A DNA stretch of 39,586 bases from an uncultured Thermoguttaceae bacterium (GTDB taxonomy: Bacteria; Planctomycetota; Planctomycetia; Pirellulales; Thermoguttaceae), in assembly GCA_937951625.1 (NCBI GenBank), contig CALFBP010000090.1, forward strand, positions 1-39,586, read 5' to 3'. The translations under genes were made by a program, and so were the position numbers. Each line of letters begins with the position of its first letter. Position 1 is the first letter of the stretch. Below are positions 26,618-36,084 of the stretch, piece after piece. Under the pieces are notes generated by a model. It was not told the origin of the DNA, did not search any database, and was given only the letters and a program-made list of their open reading frames with translations.

Positions 26618-26983
26618 CGGCGACTCGCACATTGACTGGCCCAACCCGGCACCAAGACCACCACACGCGCAGGACCAACTCTTCCACTTTACCTGATGCC
26701 CAACCAAGCTGGGAACCGATTGTGCCGGTCGGGTACTAGAAAAAGCACGAAACAAATAGGTAAACTAGGAAAACAAGGCAGCCTGCCACGAAGCCCGGCG
26801 AGCATTCAGGATTTGACGATTGTACGCTTTGTGAGTCTGTCCGCGCGCCTCGCGGGACAGACGCATGGCAACATCGTTTACCTTCGAGAGAAGGCCAGAA
26901 CTACCGGGTGTGACCTAGGATAAAACTAGGCAAAGGCATTCCATGCACGCCAAAACGTTCAAGCTCAGCGCGAGGGGCGAACT

Positions 26984-27940
26984 GTGAAGGCACGCACCAT
27001 TCTATTTACTTGCGGAATCGCGGTAGGGCTCGTTGTGCCCGCGCTCGGTCAGTTTCGCGAGGCCGCCGAGAATCCTAAAGGGCCTAAGTTGGGCGAGGCG
27101 AAGGTCTTCAAATGGCAGGCCGGAGTGATCGTGACGGCGTCGAGCGGGCCGTGTAGCGGGATCGTCGGGTATGCCCCCCTACCGATCGCCTGGCCGGAAC
27201 AAGAACTTTCCGTGGCCGAGGAGGACATTTCCCCGGCCTGCAAGGTCAAAAACGAACTGGTCGAGGGGGCGGTGCGGGTGATGGTGGTCAGCATCCCATA
27301 CCTGCCAGCCGGGGAGGAGGCCCGCGCCCTGATTACCTTCGAAATCCGGCGTCACGCCCTGATCGCGCCAAAAAACACGGACATTTACAAGCTACCCGAC
27401 CCGAAGCGTTTACCGCGGGAAATTCGTCCTTACCTGGCCCCCAGCCCGAAAATCGAGAGCACCAGCCCGAAAATCAAGGCCCTTGCCAAGGAACTGACGG
27501 ACGGCAAGGAAAAGGCCTGGGAAGCCGTCGAAGCCATCTATGACTTCGTGCGCGCGAAAGTGAAACACCAGAAAGGACCGGTGAAAGGCGCGTTGGCCGC
27601 CTTGCGCGATGAATCGGGCGACGTGGAAGACATGACCTCGCTATTCATCGCCATTTGCCGTGCCGCCAACATCCCCGCCCGAACCGTCTGGGTGCCTGAT
27701 CATAACTACCCTGAGTTTTATCTCTTCGATGACGAAGGCAAAGGCCACTGGTTCCCCTGCGAGATGAAAGACGCCCGCTCGTTCGGGGGCATCAACGAAA
27801 CGCGGCCCATCCTGCAAAAAGGCGACAACTTCCGTCCGCCCTACAATCGCCACGACCGGCAACGCTTCCTCGCGGAATTCCTGACTGGTGCTGGCGGTAA
27901 ACCCCAGGCCAAGTTCGTGCGGCAACTGGCTGCGCCCTGA
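26984..27940 (+). CDS. Exported transglutaminase-like protein with catalytic Cys replaced
   Basis: The protein has 318 residues and starts at GTG 26984 with GCGAGGGG upstream. A signal peptide is visible (hydrophobic 5-21, ending ALGQ). The transglutaminase-like core covers about residues 165-290. Where the family has G-D-C-E-D, this protein reads GDVED (212-216), so the nucleophilic Cys is Val214 (codon GTG). H240 (PDHNYPEF) and an acidic residue (E260 or D263) are still present, as are IPARTVWVP and HWFPCEM. It is therefore probably a catalytically inactive member, perhaps a binding protein. The substitution lies in a clean reading frame, so it is not a frameshift artefact. Confidence 0.82.
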   Translation: MKARTILFTCGIAVGLVVPALGQFREAAENPKGPKLGEAKVFKWQAGVIVTASSGPCSGIVGYAPLPIAWPEQELSVAEEDISPACKVKNELVEGAVRVMVVSIPYLPAGEEARALITFEIRRHALIAPKNTDIYKLPDPKRLPREIRPYLAPSPKIESTSPKIKALAKELTDGKEKAWEAVEAIYDFVRAKVKHQKGPVKGALAALRDESGDVEDMTSLFIAICRAANIPARTVWVPDHNYPEFYLFDDEGKGHWFPCEMKDARSFGGINETRPILQKGDNFRPPYNRHDRQRFLAEFLTGAGGKPQAKFVRQLAAP

Positions 27941-27948
27941 AGAAGCGA

Positions 27949-27964
27949 TATCCTCCGCGGAGGA
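27949..27964. promoter_or_regulatory. Perfect 16-bp palindrome after the transglutaminase-like gene
   Basis: ATCCTCCGCGGAGGAT is a perfect inverted repeat starting 8 bp after the stop codon at 27940. As RNA it can fold as a 6-bp stem with a CGCG loop, but no T-run follows. It could be a weak terminator or a binding site for the gene at 28067. Confidence 0.4.
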
Positions 27965-28066
27965 TCGGGGGCCAAACGGTCGGGACACGTGGGGACATCT
28001 TCCCGACGACAAACCGCGGGCCCAAGTGCTGATGCCAAGAAGGTTCGCTTGAGGAAGGCATATCCC

Positions 28067-28417
28067 ATGAATGCACTTCGAGTGATCGTGCCGTACTGGT
28101 CCTGTGGGACCTGGGTGTTTGACGATGAGCGGGTGGGCCTTCAGCAGGAGCCATTTGTCGCCGGGATTCCGGAGATGATCGACGAACTGGTCAAGGACAT
28201 CCCGAATGCCAAGGCGGGATTCCGTTTGACCTTTTCCGGCGGTCCCTTTCCCGGTTACCAACGCGAGTTGATTTGGGTTCGGGAGGAGGCGGACGGGAAT
28301 TGGTATCAAACGGTCGATGAGCCGGTACGCGAAGGCTGGTTGTGCCCAGCGTTGTTTTGCTACTTCAGCGAGGCTCCTAAGCGGCTCTTCGTGAGAGCCG
28401 ACCCGTTGAACGATTGA
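28067..28417 (+). CDS. Small conserved planctomycete-type protein (DUF6717-like)
   Basis: The product has 116 residues, with GAGGAAGG eight bases before ATG 28067. It has no signal peptide or membrane segment. Stretches such as GTWVFDDERVGL, EPFVAGIPEMIDELV and EGWLCPALFCYF match a small domain I recall as DUF6717. That assignment is from memory and should be treated as moderate. Function unknown. It is 126 bp downstream of the transglutaminase-like gene on the same strand. Confidence 0.78.
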   Translation: MNALRVIVPYWSCGTWVFDDERVGLQQEPFVAGIPEMIDELVKDIPNAKAGFRLTFSGGPFPGYQRELIWVREEADGNWYQTVDEPVREGWLCPALFCYFSEAPKRLFVRADPLND

Positions 28418-29165
28418 GACACACGGACCACGTTCTTTTTCCCAACCGGCGCTTCCTGTCCCATTACGATCCGTTGATCTGATCGAATCGGGTGAAAGCG
28501 TCGAGTCCGAGCATTCTCGGCCAACGGAAACCGAAAAGGGATGAACGCATTGGAGCCAGGGGGATGAAACCATCTAGCCTCCCCGCCTTCGGTGACAAAC
28601 TGGCCCTAGCTCCTCTCGGTAAGAAGGAAAAGCCGCCGGAGGCAACGGTCGTTCCACGAGCCGCTTGCGGGGCTGCACGGCTGTTCGGTGGTTTCTTGTG
28701 CTCTGTGAGGACGTATTTTAGAATGCGTTAGATTTGGGTAAAGCAGTTTGAGTCAGCGGTCTGACCGCGGTGAACGGGCTTCCTCGATAAAATTCGTAGT
28801 GCTTTGCGGGCTTGGCCTGTGAAAGCCGCTGGCAGGGGCCGGAATTCCTGTAGACGGCGCGGCCTCGTTTGCTCGCTAGTCGATGCCATGGCGGTATCCA
28901 CTCCCATTCTGAGGGGGCGTTGATTTTATTGATTTGCTGCGGCAAAGGGATGTTGATCGTTTGGAGTATGGCCGTGCCGCAGGGGGAGTGAAACAGCGAC
29001 GCTCTGTCGAAAATCGGGGATTATTGGTAATAACTCGCAGTCGCGGATAAGTAACGCATCTGACCAGTTTGGCAACATCCTTGAATCATGGGGGAGAACT
29101 AAGCCGCGCGATGTCAAGAATTCGACCGTGACCGCGCGTCGGTAACCGGTCGGACGCCACGAGGA
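28418..29165. other. 748-bp region without a convincing gene
   Basis: No open frame here has a ribosome site plus recognisable protein features. A 79-codon frame at 28492-28731 starts at GTG and is basic and low in structure; I do not call it. The notable sequence is GCGGT-CTG-ACCGC at 28754-28766, a short perfect dyad. Near the end, GCGTC/GACGC (29136-29157) surrounds two small palindromes just before the kinase start. Composition is lower in GC than the flanking genes. It may hold the kinase promoter or decayed sequence. Confidence 0.45.
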
Positions 29166-30758
29166 ATGTTCTGCGCGATGGCCGTTTCCTTGGAGCAATT
29201 TGTTCGCTCGTTGGCGGATTGCGGATTGATGTCCGTGGAGGAATGCCGCGCCTTCATCGACTCGTTTCCTCACGAACTGCGCCCGAAAACGGCCGAGCAG
29301 CTCGCCCGAGAACTGGTCGCCCAAGGCCGTCTCACCAGGTTCCAGGCCCAGGCGATCTATCAGAACAAGGGCCAGCGACTGGTGATCGGGAACTACCTCT
29401 TGTTGGATCGGATCGGCCGGGGCGGGATGGGCGATGTGTTCAAGGCCAGGCACCAGAAAATGGACCGGATCGTGGCCTTGAAGATCTTGTCGACGGCGGC
29501 GATGCGGTCGCCCGATGCCTTGAAACGCTTCCATCGCGAGGCAAAGGCCGCGGCCAAGCTGGCGCATCCAAATATCGTCACTGCCCACGACTTCGACGAG
29601 GACCGCGGGACCCACTTCCTCGTCACGGAGTACGTCGACGGCGAGAATCTCTCGGCCATCGTCAAGCAGCGTGGGGCGCTTTCCCTGGGCAGGGCGGTGG
29701 ACTACATCCTCCAGGCTGCCCGGGGACTCGAATACGCGCACGCCAACGGCGTGATCCACCGCGACATCAAGCCGTCGAATCTGCTCTTGGACAAGAATGG
29801 AACGGTCAAAATCCTCGACATGGGCATCGCCCGGGTCAACGAGTTCGTCGGCCAAATGGCGTTTGGCTCGGCCGACGAGTTGAGTTCCAGCGGCGTGATC
29901 GTGGGCACGCCGGACTACATGTCGCCGGAGCAAAGCACCGATCTGCGGGTGGCCGACGCCCGATCCGACATCTACAGCCTGGGATGCACCCTTTACTTCT
30001 TGCTGACCGGCCAGCCGATGTTTGCGGGCGAAACGGTGCTCCAAAAGATCATCGCGCACCGCGAGAAGCCTCCGCCCTTTCTCCGTGAAGTCCGCGGCGA
30101 TGTGCCCGAATGCCTGGAAAAAATCTTCCAGAAAATGGTGGCCAAGCGGCCTCAGGACCGCCAGCGGTCCATGACCGAGGTCATCGCGGAGATTCAACAG
30201 TGCATTGCCAGTCGGCAGGAGATGACGGGCAGCACGGTGCAGGGGCCTTACGCGCTGGACGACACGGTGCGGTCCACCGCAGCGAAGCCCACGGAGGCTG
30301 CGACCTCGCAACCGGTGTCCCCCGTCGGCTCCCTCCTCGACGAGTGGCTGACCGCGGAACCTGAGCCTATTGGTCAGCCCTTGGTGCCCCCACGCCCCAG
30401 CTTCCTCACCCGCCGCATGAAGCGACGTTTGTTCTGGGGGGCGATCGCCTTCGTCGCAATCGTGGGAATCGCCCTGGGGGCGGCCTTCATGCTGTCGGGC
30501 CGATCGCCAGGCACTTTGGTGGTCGAGGTCGCCAGTTCGAACGCCGTCCTGGAAATTACGACGCTTCATGGCCGCCTGATGCTTCAATGTCCCGCATCGC
30601 CGGGAACCGTCGTGCTGCCCCTCAGGCCGGACAAGTACCGAGTCAAACTGTCGCGCGGTAACGTGGACCTCTTCGTGCGCGAGGTCAACGTGCGTCCCGG
30701 CGCCCGTGCCAGCATCGTGGTCAACACGGGCGAACCCACCCAACATCGCAACCCGTGA
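29166..30758 (+). CDS. Membrane Ser/Thr protein kinase (Hanks type, PknB-like)
   Basis: The protein has 530 residues. An N-terminal ~70-residue helical region (RLTRFQAQAIYQNKGQ) typical of planctomycete kinases precedes the kinase domain at about 76-345. Visible parts are the glycine loop IGRGGMGDV (83-91), ATP-site K106, E125, the catalytic loop HRDIKPSN (198-205, D200), metal-binding D218 and SPE (253-255). The usual DFG is DMG. One membrane segment at about 422-444 leads to a ~85-residue external domain resembling PEGA-type repeats (GTLVVEVASSNAVLEI). The kinase should therefore sense outside signals and phosphorylate cytosolic targets. ATG 29178 is a second possible start; GAGGA sits directly before 29166. 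Confidence 0.93.
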   Translation: MFCAMAVSLEQFVRSLADCGLMSVEECRAFIDSFPHELRPKTAEQLARELVAQGRLTRFQAQAIYQNKGQRLVIGNYLLLDRIGRGGMGDVFKARHQKMDRIVALKILSTAAMRSPDALKRFHREAKAAAKLAHPNIVTAHDFDEDRGTHFLVTEYVDGENLSAIVKQRGALSLGRAVDYILQAARGLEYAHANGVIHRDIKPSNLLLDKNGTVKILDMGIARVNEFVGQMAFGSADELSSSGVIVGTPDYMSPEQSTDLRVADARSDIYSLGCTLYFLLTGQPMFAGETVLQKIIAHREKPPPFLREVRGDVPECLEKIFQKMVAKRPQDRQRSMTEVIAEIQQCIASRQEMTGSTVQGPYALDDTVRSTAAKPTEAATSQPVSPVGSLLDEWLTAEPEPIGQPLVPPRPSFLTRRMKRRLFWGAIAFVAIVGIALGAAFMLSGRSPGTLVVEVASSNAVLEITTLHGRLMLQCPASPGTVVLPLRPDKYRVKLSRGNVDLFVREVNVRPGARASIVVNTGEPTQHRNP

Positions 30759-30763
30759 GTTTC

Positions 30764-30803
30764 GCTTCCGACAGCCCGTCGTTGACTCGACGGCGCCGGA
30801 AGC
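30764..30803. terminator. Two-tier stem-loop after the kinase gene
   Basis: An outer 7-bp stem (GCTTCCG / CGGAAGC) encloses an inner 6-bp stem (CCGTCG / CGACGG) with a 6-nt loop; the internal bulges are 5 and 3 nt. It starts 6 bp after the kinase stop and lies between convergent genes. It lacks a T-run, but position and strength favour a transcription end. Confidence 0.5.
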
Positions 30804-30897
30804 ACGTCTTCGATGCGTCACGGCTTGGGCACGGCGGGCAAACGTCTGCGTTCGCCACGGACAAACGTCCGATCTCACGGCTGGCACATATCGGTGG

Positions 30898-32646
30898 TCA
30901 CCCCACGCCTGCCGCGGAACCCCCCACCTCGCCGCTGGGCAGCACTTTTCCGATGTAGGCCTCGAACGGGGCAAGCTTCAAGCGTGCCGGGTTTTCTTCC
31001 GCGGCATCGCGCGGGTGGCTGGAAAAAATGGTGCGCAAACGGCACGGTCCGCCGAGTTCGAAGCGTCGGGTCAAGGCTTCCCCCGAAAAATTCAACGCCA
31101 CCAGGCAGCTTTCTTCGGGCGTGCAGCGCAGGAAAGCAAGGCACTCTTGGTCCTCGGGGTGGAGCGGGGTGTAGTCTCCCAGGTGCAACGCCGGCGTCGC
31201 TTGCCGCACTGCAATCAGCCGCCGGTAGAAATTCAGCATGGACTTGGGATCGCGCTCTTGGTCCGCGACCGTCACTCCCTGCGCGTAGTTGGGATGGACA
31301 GGCAGCCAAGGGGTCGCCCCGGCTGGGCAGAAGCCGGCATGGGGCGCGGGGGACCATTGGAAGGGCGTCCGGCTGCGGTCCCGACTCATGCTCGCCGCCT
31401 CGCGCATCGCTTCTTGTTCGGAGAAGCCCTGCCGGATCAACACGTGATACAGGTTGACCGCCTGGTTGTCGCGCAACTGGTCGAAGCGCTCCAGCAACAG
31501 ATCGGTCATCCCGATTTCTTCGCCATAGTAAAGCACCGGCGTGCCTTTGAGGGTCAGCAACAGGGCCGCGTGCAGTCGGGCCAAGGCGTCGTCGTGGATT
31601 CCATCGCCGAAGCTCGTCTTCATCCGGCCCACGTCGTGGTTTCCCAACGTATTGCAGGGCCACGCGCCCGGCGGCAGGGCCGCAAGCCGCTCGGTCTGGT
31701 TGGCCCGGACCCAGGCGGGCGTCAATCGGGAGGTACGCATCAGCGGAAAGTTGAACACCAGGTGCAATTCGTCATGGCCGTTGCCGTAAAAGGCGATCTT
31801 GTCGCACTCGCCGATCAGCACCCGCTCGCCCGGATACTCGTCGACCAAGGCCCTCAACTCTTTCATCAGCTCGTGCAGCCCCGGCTGGTGCCGCTGGTGG
31901 CGAAACATCTGCTCGAACCGCTGCCAAAGCTCCTTGGTCTGCTCCGGCGGGCGGTTCTTGCGCCACAAGCAGAGCATCTCGGATTCCGCCAGCGTGGATG
32001 TGTGCGGCGTCAGCCTGGGATCCTCGAAGATCGTGCTCACGGCGTCGAGGCGAAACCCATCGACCCCCCGATCCAACCAGAACCGCACGGCTTCCCACAT
32101 CGCGCGTTTGACTTCCGGATTGCGCCAGTTCAGGTCGGGCTGCTGCTTGAAAAAGAAGTGATAGTAATACTGTCCCGTCGCCTCGTCGAGCGTCCACGCC
32201 GAGCCGCCGAAGACGGATCGCCAGTTGTTGGGCGGGCCGCCATCGGGGGCTGGATCGCGCCAGACATACCAATCGCGTTTCGGGTTCTGCCGGCTGGCTC
32301 GCGACTGCTGGAACCAAGGGTGTTCCGCCGAGGTGTGGTTGAGCACCAAGTCCACAAGGACCCGAATCCCGCGGGCATGCGCACCGTCCAAAAATCGCTG
32401 GAAAAGCTCAAGCGTTCCGTACTCAGGCGCGACCCCCGTGTAATCGGAAACATCGTAGCCGCAATCCACGTTAGGCGATGGATAGTGCGGCGAGAGCCAT
32501 ACAGCGCCAATACCCAAGTCCTGCAAATAATCGAGCTTGTCGATCAAACCGTGGAAATCGCCGATGCCGTCTCCGTTGCCGTCGGCGAAGCTCCGCGGAT
32601 AAATCTGATAGAACACGGCGGTTTGCCACCAAGAGGCGGTTCGCAT
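30898..32646 (-). CDS. GH13 alpha-glucosidase / oligo-1,6-glucosidase
   Basis: The protein has 582 residues, the usual length for GH13 exo-glucosidases. The Ca2+-binding loop DGNGDGIGD is at 22-30. The catalytic residues are D201 (GFRLDAV, nucleophile), E280 (LIGE, acid/base) and D338 (GNHD, transition-state stabiliser); VLVDLVLNHTS (97-107) is conserved region I. No signal peptide is present, so it should act on alpha-glucosides such as isomaltose, maltose or sucrose in the cytoplasm. An AAGGA ribosome site precedes ATG 32646. It stands alone and converges on the kinase. A trehalose-related GH13 activity cannot be excluded from sequence. Confidence 0.93.
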   Translation of the reverse strand: MRTASWWQTAVFYQIYPRSFADGNGDGIGDFHGLIDKLDYLQDLGIGAVWLSPHYPSPNVDCGYDVSDYTGVAPEYGTLELFQRFLDGAHARGIRVLVDLVLNHTSAEHPWFQQSRASRQNPKRDWYVWRDPAPDGGPPNNWRSVFGGSAWTLDEATGQYYYHFFFKQQPDLNWRNPEVKRAMWEAVRFWLDRGVDGFRLDAVSTIFEDPRLTPHTSTLAESEMLCLWRKNRPPEQTKELWQRFEQMFRHQRHQPGLHELMKELRALVDEYPGERVLIGECDKIAFYGNGHDELHLVFNFPLMRTSRLTPAWVRANQTERLAALPPGAWPCNTLGNHDVGRMKTSFGDGIHDDALARLHAALLLTLKGTPVLYYGEEIGMTDLLLERFDQLRDNQAVNLYHVLIRQGFSEQEAMREAASMSRDRSRTPFQWSPAPHAGFCPAGATPWLPVHPNYAQGVTVADQERDPKSMLNFYRRLIAVRQATPALHLGDYTPLHPEDQECLAFLRCTPEESCLVALNFSGEALTRRFELGGPCRLRTIFSSHPRDAAEENPARLKLAPFEAYIGKVLPSGEVGGSAAGVG

Positions 32647-32772
32647 TCAGAATTTTTCCTTGTTTCAGCTCGTCCTGGAACAGCCGGGGTGATGGTTTCA
32701 AAGTGAGGGCCGCCTTAGCCGCCGATGAAGACCGATCCGATCCTGCGGCTGACCGACTTCCGAGACCTCGGA

Positions 32773-34695
32773 CTATTTCGCTTTTTGGAAACAGCGGGTG
32801 GGGGAAGAGGGCCTTGCGTCGACGAGATCCAGACAGGCGTTGAGCAATCCTGGGCGATCCAAGCCCAGGTCGGCCAAAAGCTCGCTGCGCTCGCCATGTT
32901 CGATGAAGCGATCGGGAATGCCCAGGCGGCGCACGTGTCGGGCGTCCAATCCAGCCTCGTTAGCGGCCTCGAGCACCGCACTGCCGAATCCACCGGCAAG
33001 GCAAGCCTCTTCCACGGTGACGACGGCGGACGCCTCGGCTACTGCGCGAAGAATGGTTTCCGTGTCCAAAGGCTTGGCGAAGCGGGCGTTGATCACGCCT
33101 GCGTCGATCCCACGGCCTCGCAACTCCTCGGCCACGGAAAGGCAGGTGCCCAGCAACGCCCCGCAGGCCACGAGCATCAGGTCCGCGCCCCAGTGCAGGA
33201 CCTCCGCGGTTCCCAGTTCGATGGGGGCGGGCTTCCGCTCCACGGAGACGGCGGCGGCCTTGGGATAGCGGATGGCCGCAGGATAGTCGTGCGTTAAGGC
33301 GAAAGCCAACATGGCCTCGAGGTCCCAGGCATCGCCCGGTGCCATGACCACCAGGTTCGGAAGGTGCCGCAAATAGGCCAGGTCGAACACACCGTGATGC
33401 GTCGGTCCGTCCGGGCCCACCAGGCCCGCCCGATCGAGCATCATCGTCACTGGCAGGTTCTGCAAGGCCACTTCCTGGAAAATCTGGTCGTAGCCGCGCT
33501 GGAGAAAGGTGCTGTAAATGTCGACGATCGGCCTCATGCCCGACCTTGCCAGCCCCGCGGCAAAGGCCACCGCGTGGGATTCGCAGATTCCCACATCGAA
33601 GAATCGGTCGGGGAACTTCTCGCGGACCGGCTCCAGCATGTTGCCCTGACACATCGCCGCCGTGATCACCGCCACGCGGGGATTGTTTTGCATCTGAAGC
33701 GCGATTGCGTCGCGGGCGACCTGCGTGTACGGCTTGGCCGATTCCTTGGTCTTGAACCGCACCTCCGAGCCGTTTTGACGTACAAACGGGGCGGGCGTGT
33801 GGAACACGGTCGGGTCTTGGGCAGCGGGCTGGAAGCCGTGGCCCTTCTCGGTGACCACGTGGAGGAGCACCGGCCGATCGAAATCCCGGGCCATGGTCAG
33901 GTATCGCTGGAGCTTTCTCAAGTCGTGCCCATCGACCGGGCCGAGGTAGCGGAACCCCAGCTCCTCGAAAAGCATCCCACCGAGAAATCCCGCCTTGATC
34001 GCGTCCCGAAGCTGGGCCAACGCCCGTTCCATCGACTCGCCGATCAAGGGCACGCTGCTGAGCACCCGTTGAATCTCGGCCTTCAACCCCGTGTAGAACG
34101 AAGTCATGCGGAGGCGGTCGAGATAGTCGGCCAGCCCGCCGACCCGGGGACAGATCGACATCTTGTTGTCATTTAAGACCACGATCAATGGCCGTTTCAC
34201 CCCGCCCGCGTGGTTCAACGCCTCGAACACCGTGCCGCACGGCAAGGCCCCGTCGCCCACCACGGCGACCACGTGCCGCTTTTCCTCAGGTCGCACCAGA
34301 TCATCGCCGCAGCGCATGCCCAAGGCCGTGGATACACTGCAACCGGCATGGCCGGTCAGGAACAAGTCGTAAGGGCTTTCGGCAGGATTCGGATAGCCCA
34401 TCAGGCCGCCCTTGGCGCGGATGGTATGGAAGGCCGGGTAGCGGCCCGTGACCATCTTATGCGCATACACCTGATGCCCCGTGTCCCAGATCAAGCGGTC
34501 GCGGCTGAAATCGAAAGTGGTGTGCAGGGCGAGCGTGAGTTCGACCACGCCCAGGTTCGAGGCGAAGTGCGCAGTCCGCGTGGCCGCGAGCTGGAATAGG
34601 GCTTCGCGGATCTCGGCTGCCAATTGTTCGAGCTGCGCGGTGGTCAGCGCTTTGAGATCCTGCGGTGAACGAATCGTCCGCAACAGCTTGTCCAT
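32773..34695 (-). CDS. dxs: 1-deoxy-D-xylulose-5-phosphate synthase
   Basis: This 640-residue protein fits DXS along its length. FASNLGVVELTLALH (44-58) and LIWDTGHQVYAHKMVTGR (68-85) match the N-terminal fold. The thiamine diphosphate motif begins GDG (147-149) and ends LNDN (174-177). FFDVGICESHAVAF in the transketolase-like middle domain carries the catalytic Glu. It condenses pyruvate and glyceraldehyde-3-phosphate in the first MEP-pathway step. Two family motifs differ from E. coli: GHSSTS is GHAGCS here, and AEQH is CESH; this looks like a lineage variant. Its ATG overlaps the TGA of the prenyl synthase gene by one base (TGATG). Confidence 0.95.
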   Translation of the reverse strand: MDKLLRTIRSPQDLKALTTAQLEQLAAEIREALFQLAATRTAHFASNLGVVELTLALHTTFDFSRDRLIWDTGHQVYAHKMVTGRYPAFHTIRAKGGLMGYPNPAESPYDLFLTGHAGCSVSTALGMRCGDDLVRPEEKRHVVAVVGDGALPCGTVFEALNHAGGVKRPLIVVLNDNKMSICPRVGGLADYLDRLRMTSFYTGLKAEIQRVLSSVPLIGESMERALAQLRDAIKAGFLGGMLFEELGFRYLGPVDGHDLRKLQRYLTMARDFDRPVLLHVVTEKGHGFQPAAQDPTVFHTPAPFVRQNGSEVRFKTKESAKPYTQVARDAIALQMQNNPRVAVITAAMCQGNMLEPVREKFPDRFFDVGICESHAVAFAAGLARSGMRPIVDIYSTFLQRGYDQIFQEVALQNLPVTMMLDRAGLVGPDGPTHHGVFDLAYLRHLPNLVVMAPGDAWDLEAMLAFALTHDYPAAIRYPKAAAVSVERKPAPIELGTAEVLHWGADLMLVACGALLGTCLSVAEELRGRGIDAGVINARFAKPLDTETILRAVAEASAVVTVEEACLAGGFGSAVLEAANEAGLDARHVRRLGIPDRFIEHGERSELLADLGLDRPGLLNACLDLVDARPSSPTRCFQKAK

Positions 34696-35585
34696 CAGCG
34701 ATTCCTTTCCAGGACATAGCCCGCCAAGGCGCGAAGCTCCCGCGCGCTGGAACCAAACGGTTCGAGGACCGCGCAGGCCTCGGCCACCAATTGTTCGGCG
34801 CGGCGACGGCTGGCCTCCACCCCGATCAGAGCGGGAAACGTGCGTTTTCCCTGTCGGGCGTCTTTTTGAAGGCGTTTGCCCACCGCGGCTTCGTTGCCTT
34901 GGACATCCAGCAAATCATCCACGATTTGGAAGGCCAGCCCCAAACGGCGACCGTAGTTGGCCAGCGCCTCGACCCGCGGCGGATCCGCCCCCGCGGTCTT
35001 TGCCCCCAACACCAGCGAAGCGGCGATCATGGCCCCCGTCTTCCGGCTGTGCATCGATTCGAGGTCGTCGATCGTGTTGACCGCGTTCGCCTCGATGTCC
35101 TCGGCCTGCCCTCCCACCAATTGCCCGGCGCCAGCGGCCTCGGCCAGGACCGCGCAGCACTCGGCTGCCAGGGCCGGCGGGCGGACCTCGTTGGCAAGCA
35201 CCTGGAAGGCCGCGGTCAACAAGGCGTCTCCGGCCAAAATCGCCAGGGCCTCGCCGAACACTTTGTGGCACGTGGGACGACCGCGACGAAGGTCATCGTT
35301 GTCCATCGCCGGAAGGTCGTCGTGAATCAGGGAATAAGCGTGAACCATTTCCACCGCGCAGGCCGCCGGCATGGCGGCCTCGATGCTGCCTCCGCACGCC
35401 CGGGCGGCCAACAACACCAACAGCGGCCGCAGCCGTTTCCCCGGTCCTAACAAGCTATAGCGCATCGCCTCGTGGAGTGCCTGGGGACATCCAACCACCC
35501 TCGCCGTCGCGGCATCCAAGGCGTATTCGATTCGCCGGAGCCAGTCCTCGGCATCGGGCAACGGCAAGGCACTCTGGGAAGTCAC
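34695..35585 (-). CDS. ispA: Polyprenyl (farnesyl/geranylgeranyl) diphosphate synthase
   Basis: The protein is a trans-prenyltransferase with the first Asp-rich motif in HAYSLIHDDLPAMDNDD and the second in FQIVDDLLDVQG. The first motif region is almost the same as in E. coli IspA, which favours farnesyl diphosphate as product, although chain length can differ. It adds isopentenyl units from the pathway begun by dxs, the next gene in the same transcript. I place the start at GTG 35585 (296 aa, the family's normal length). The ATG at 35705 would add 40 residues with AT-rich codons (AAA, AGT, AGA, CTA) unlike the rest. Neither start has a strong ribosome site. Confidence 0.88.
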   Translation of the reverse strand: MTSQSALPLPDAEDWLRRIEYALDAATARVVGCPQALHEAMRYSLLGPGKRLRPLLVLLAARACGGSIEAAMPAACAVEMVHAYSLIHDDLPAMDNDDLRRGRPTCHKVFGEALAILAGDALLTAAFQVLANEVRPPALAAECCAVLAEAAGAGQLVGGQAEDIEANAVNTIDDLESMHSRKTGAMIAASLVLGAKTAGADPPRVEALANYGRRLGLAFQIVDDLLDVQGNEAAVGKRLQKDARQGKRTFPALIGVEASRRRAEQLVAEACAVLEPFGSSARELRALAGYVLERNR

Positions 35586-36084
35586 GGGAAAATGCACAAA
35601 GTTGTAAGGAGGGTTGCCGTCTACGAAGAAAGGCCATGCGAATCTACTATCCGGCGCGCTGACTGCGGAATCGTTCGCAAAGCATTCTAGTCTACTACTT
35701 TTCATCCTACGATTGAAGTCAAGTAGATGGCATCTTTAGGGGGGATGGGATACCTTACCGGGGCGTCACTCGATACTTTTTTCAGTGACCAAACACAAAT
35801 TTGGAACTTGCGACACCAACCGTAAGCTGGTTTGCGCCTCGGAGGGGAATCAAACCACACGCATTGGTGGTGGCGTGGTTGGCGATTTCAACGCATGGAA
35901 ACGCATGGACCGGTTCTGAGTTTTTGGGTCAACCAAGCGAGCCCAAACACAATGAACAAGCCAAGCGAGAAATCCACATCAGCCACGCTGTTGCCTGGCA
36001 AGGCCGTGATCCCACCCTTCCGTCCGTGGAACACTTGCTCTAGAATCAGCAACGGCGATCGCAAGGCGTTAAAGGCGGATTTCG
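35586..36084. other. Divergent intergenic region between ispA and pyrB
   Basis: About 500 bp separate the two divergent genes. No gene is convincing in it, though small frames exist around 35801-36043. GTCACT and AGTGAC at 35765-35770 and 35784-35789 form a 6-bp inverted repeat across an AT-rich 13-bp spacer. A minus-strand TTGACT near 35717-35722 could be a -35 element for ispA, but no good -10 follows. Promoters for both genes presumably lie here. Confidence 0.4.

Noticed and set aside
28492-28731. A 79-codon GTG-start frame in the spacer before the kinase
   Set aside because: It has no ribosome site and no recognisable fold, and lies in a stretch of different composition.
30706-32706. A 666-codon plus-strand frame opposite the GH13 gene
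   Set aside because: The minus strand encodes a complete GH13 enzyme with all catalytic residues. The plus-strand frame also overlaps the kinase end and has no family features.
34695-35705. Long version of the prenyl synthase starting at ATG 35705
   Set aside because: The extra 40 codons have AT-rich codon use unlike the rest of the gene, and the shorter form has the family's normal length.
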